Shown here in pieces: positions 63,969-64,000 of a DNA stretch of 64,000 nt. Location of the stretch: NCBI RefSeq assembly GCF_030160635.1, contig NZ_BSOS01000090.1, positions 1 to 64,000 of the forward strand, written 5' to 3'. Source of the DNA: Acidocella aquatica (GTDB lineage Bacteria > Pseudomonadota > Alphaproteobacteria > Acetobacterales > Acetobacteraceae). Position 1 is the stretch's first letter. Every line of letters starts with the position of its first letter. The notes under the pieces were generated by a model. That model was given only the letters and a program-made list of their open reading frames with translations. It was not told the DNA's origin and did no database searches. The position numbers were made by a program, and so were the translations under genes.

Positions 63969-64000
63969 AAAAATGAATGAACTAAGAATGAGTGAAATTC

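Overview
This 64 kb window is high-GC, densely coding chromosomal DNA from an alphaproteobacterium. The evidence is the run fabD-fabG-acpP-fabF-mltG, the run miaB-phoH-ybeY-corC, a DUF1489 gene, and a cysteine-poor bL31. Acetobacteraceae or another Rhodospirillales family is my best guess, but it is an inference. There are about 58 protein genes, one tRNA-Gln at the right end, and no rRNA, CRISPR array, prophage or intact insertion sequence.

Layout. 0.2-5.5 kb: an outer-membrane channel protein, an acetaldehyde-type aldehyde dehydrogenase with its DUF779 partner, and a divergent AcoR-type sigma-54 activator. A near-consensus -24/-12 promoter lies in front of the dehydrogenase. 5.8-9.5 kb: miaB-phoH-ybeY-corC. 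9.6-19.5 kb: an envelope-glycan locus (UDP-glucose dehydrogenase, a methyltransferase/glycosyltransferase fusion, a giant methyltransferase with 75-residue repeats, an RgpF-like protein, an acyltransferase, trhO) with a divergent WecA-like phosphosugar transferase. 19.5-21.6 kb: lrgAB-like genes, rpmE, a SnoaL-like protein. 21.6-26.5 kb: mltG and the fatty-acid synthesis genes. 26.5-32 kb: ilvC and an RND efflux pair without an outer-membrane channel. 32-37.7 kb: a MaoC hydratase, a tyrosine phosphatase, a divergent sulfotransferase/DUF1214-like pair, then a ferredoxin-like protein overlapping alkB. 37.8-43.9 kb: an agmatine/putrescine operon (aminotransferase, glutamate-putrescine ligase, aguB, aguA, permease). 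44-50.6 kb: a fused cytochrome-porin resembling Cyc2 behind a perfect FNR/FixK box, a WD40 protein, a bactofilin, adenosine kinase, a TSUP transporter, an outer-membrane protein. 50.6-52.3 kb: a lower-GC patch with a methyltransferase. 52.3-54.4 kb: a DUF6502/DUF5666 pair. 54.5-64 kb: hydroxybutyryl-CoA dehydrogenase with etfAB, an aminotransferase, a GGT-like lipoprotein, folE, apaG, a TPR lipoprotein, ispE and tRNA-Gln.

The most unusual structure is a dispersed family of intergenic palindromic elements (six clear copies plus one relative). They share short conserved ends but have different hairpin cores that stay self-complementary. In three copies the element's leading TAG is itself the stop codon of the adjacent gene. 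Next in interest are the Cyc2-like protein with its FNR/FixK site, the sigma-54 aldehyde switch, and the DUF6502/DUF5666 pair with 12-residue glycine-rich repeats.
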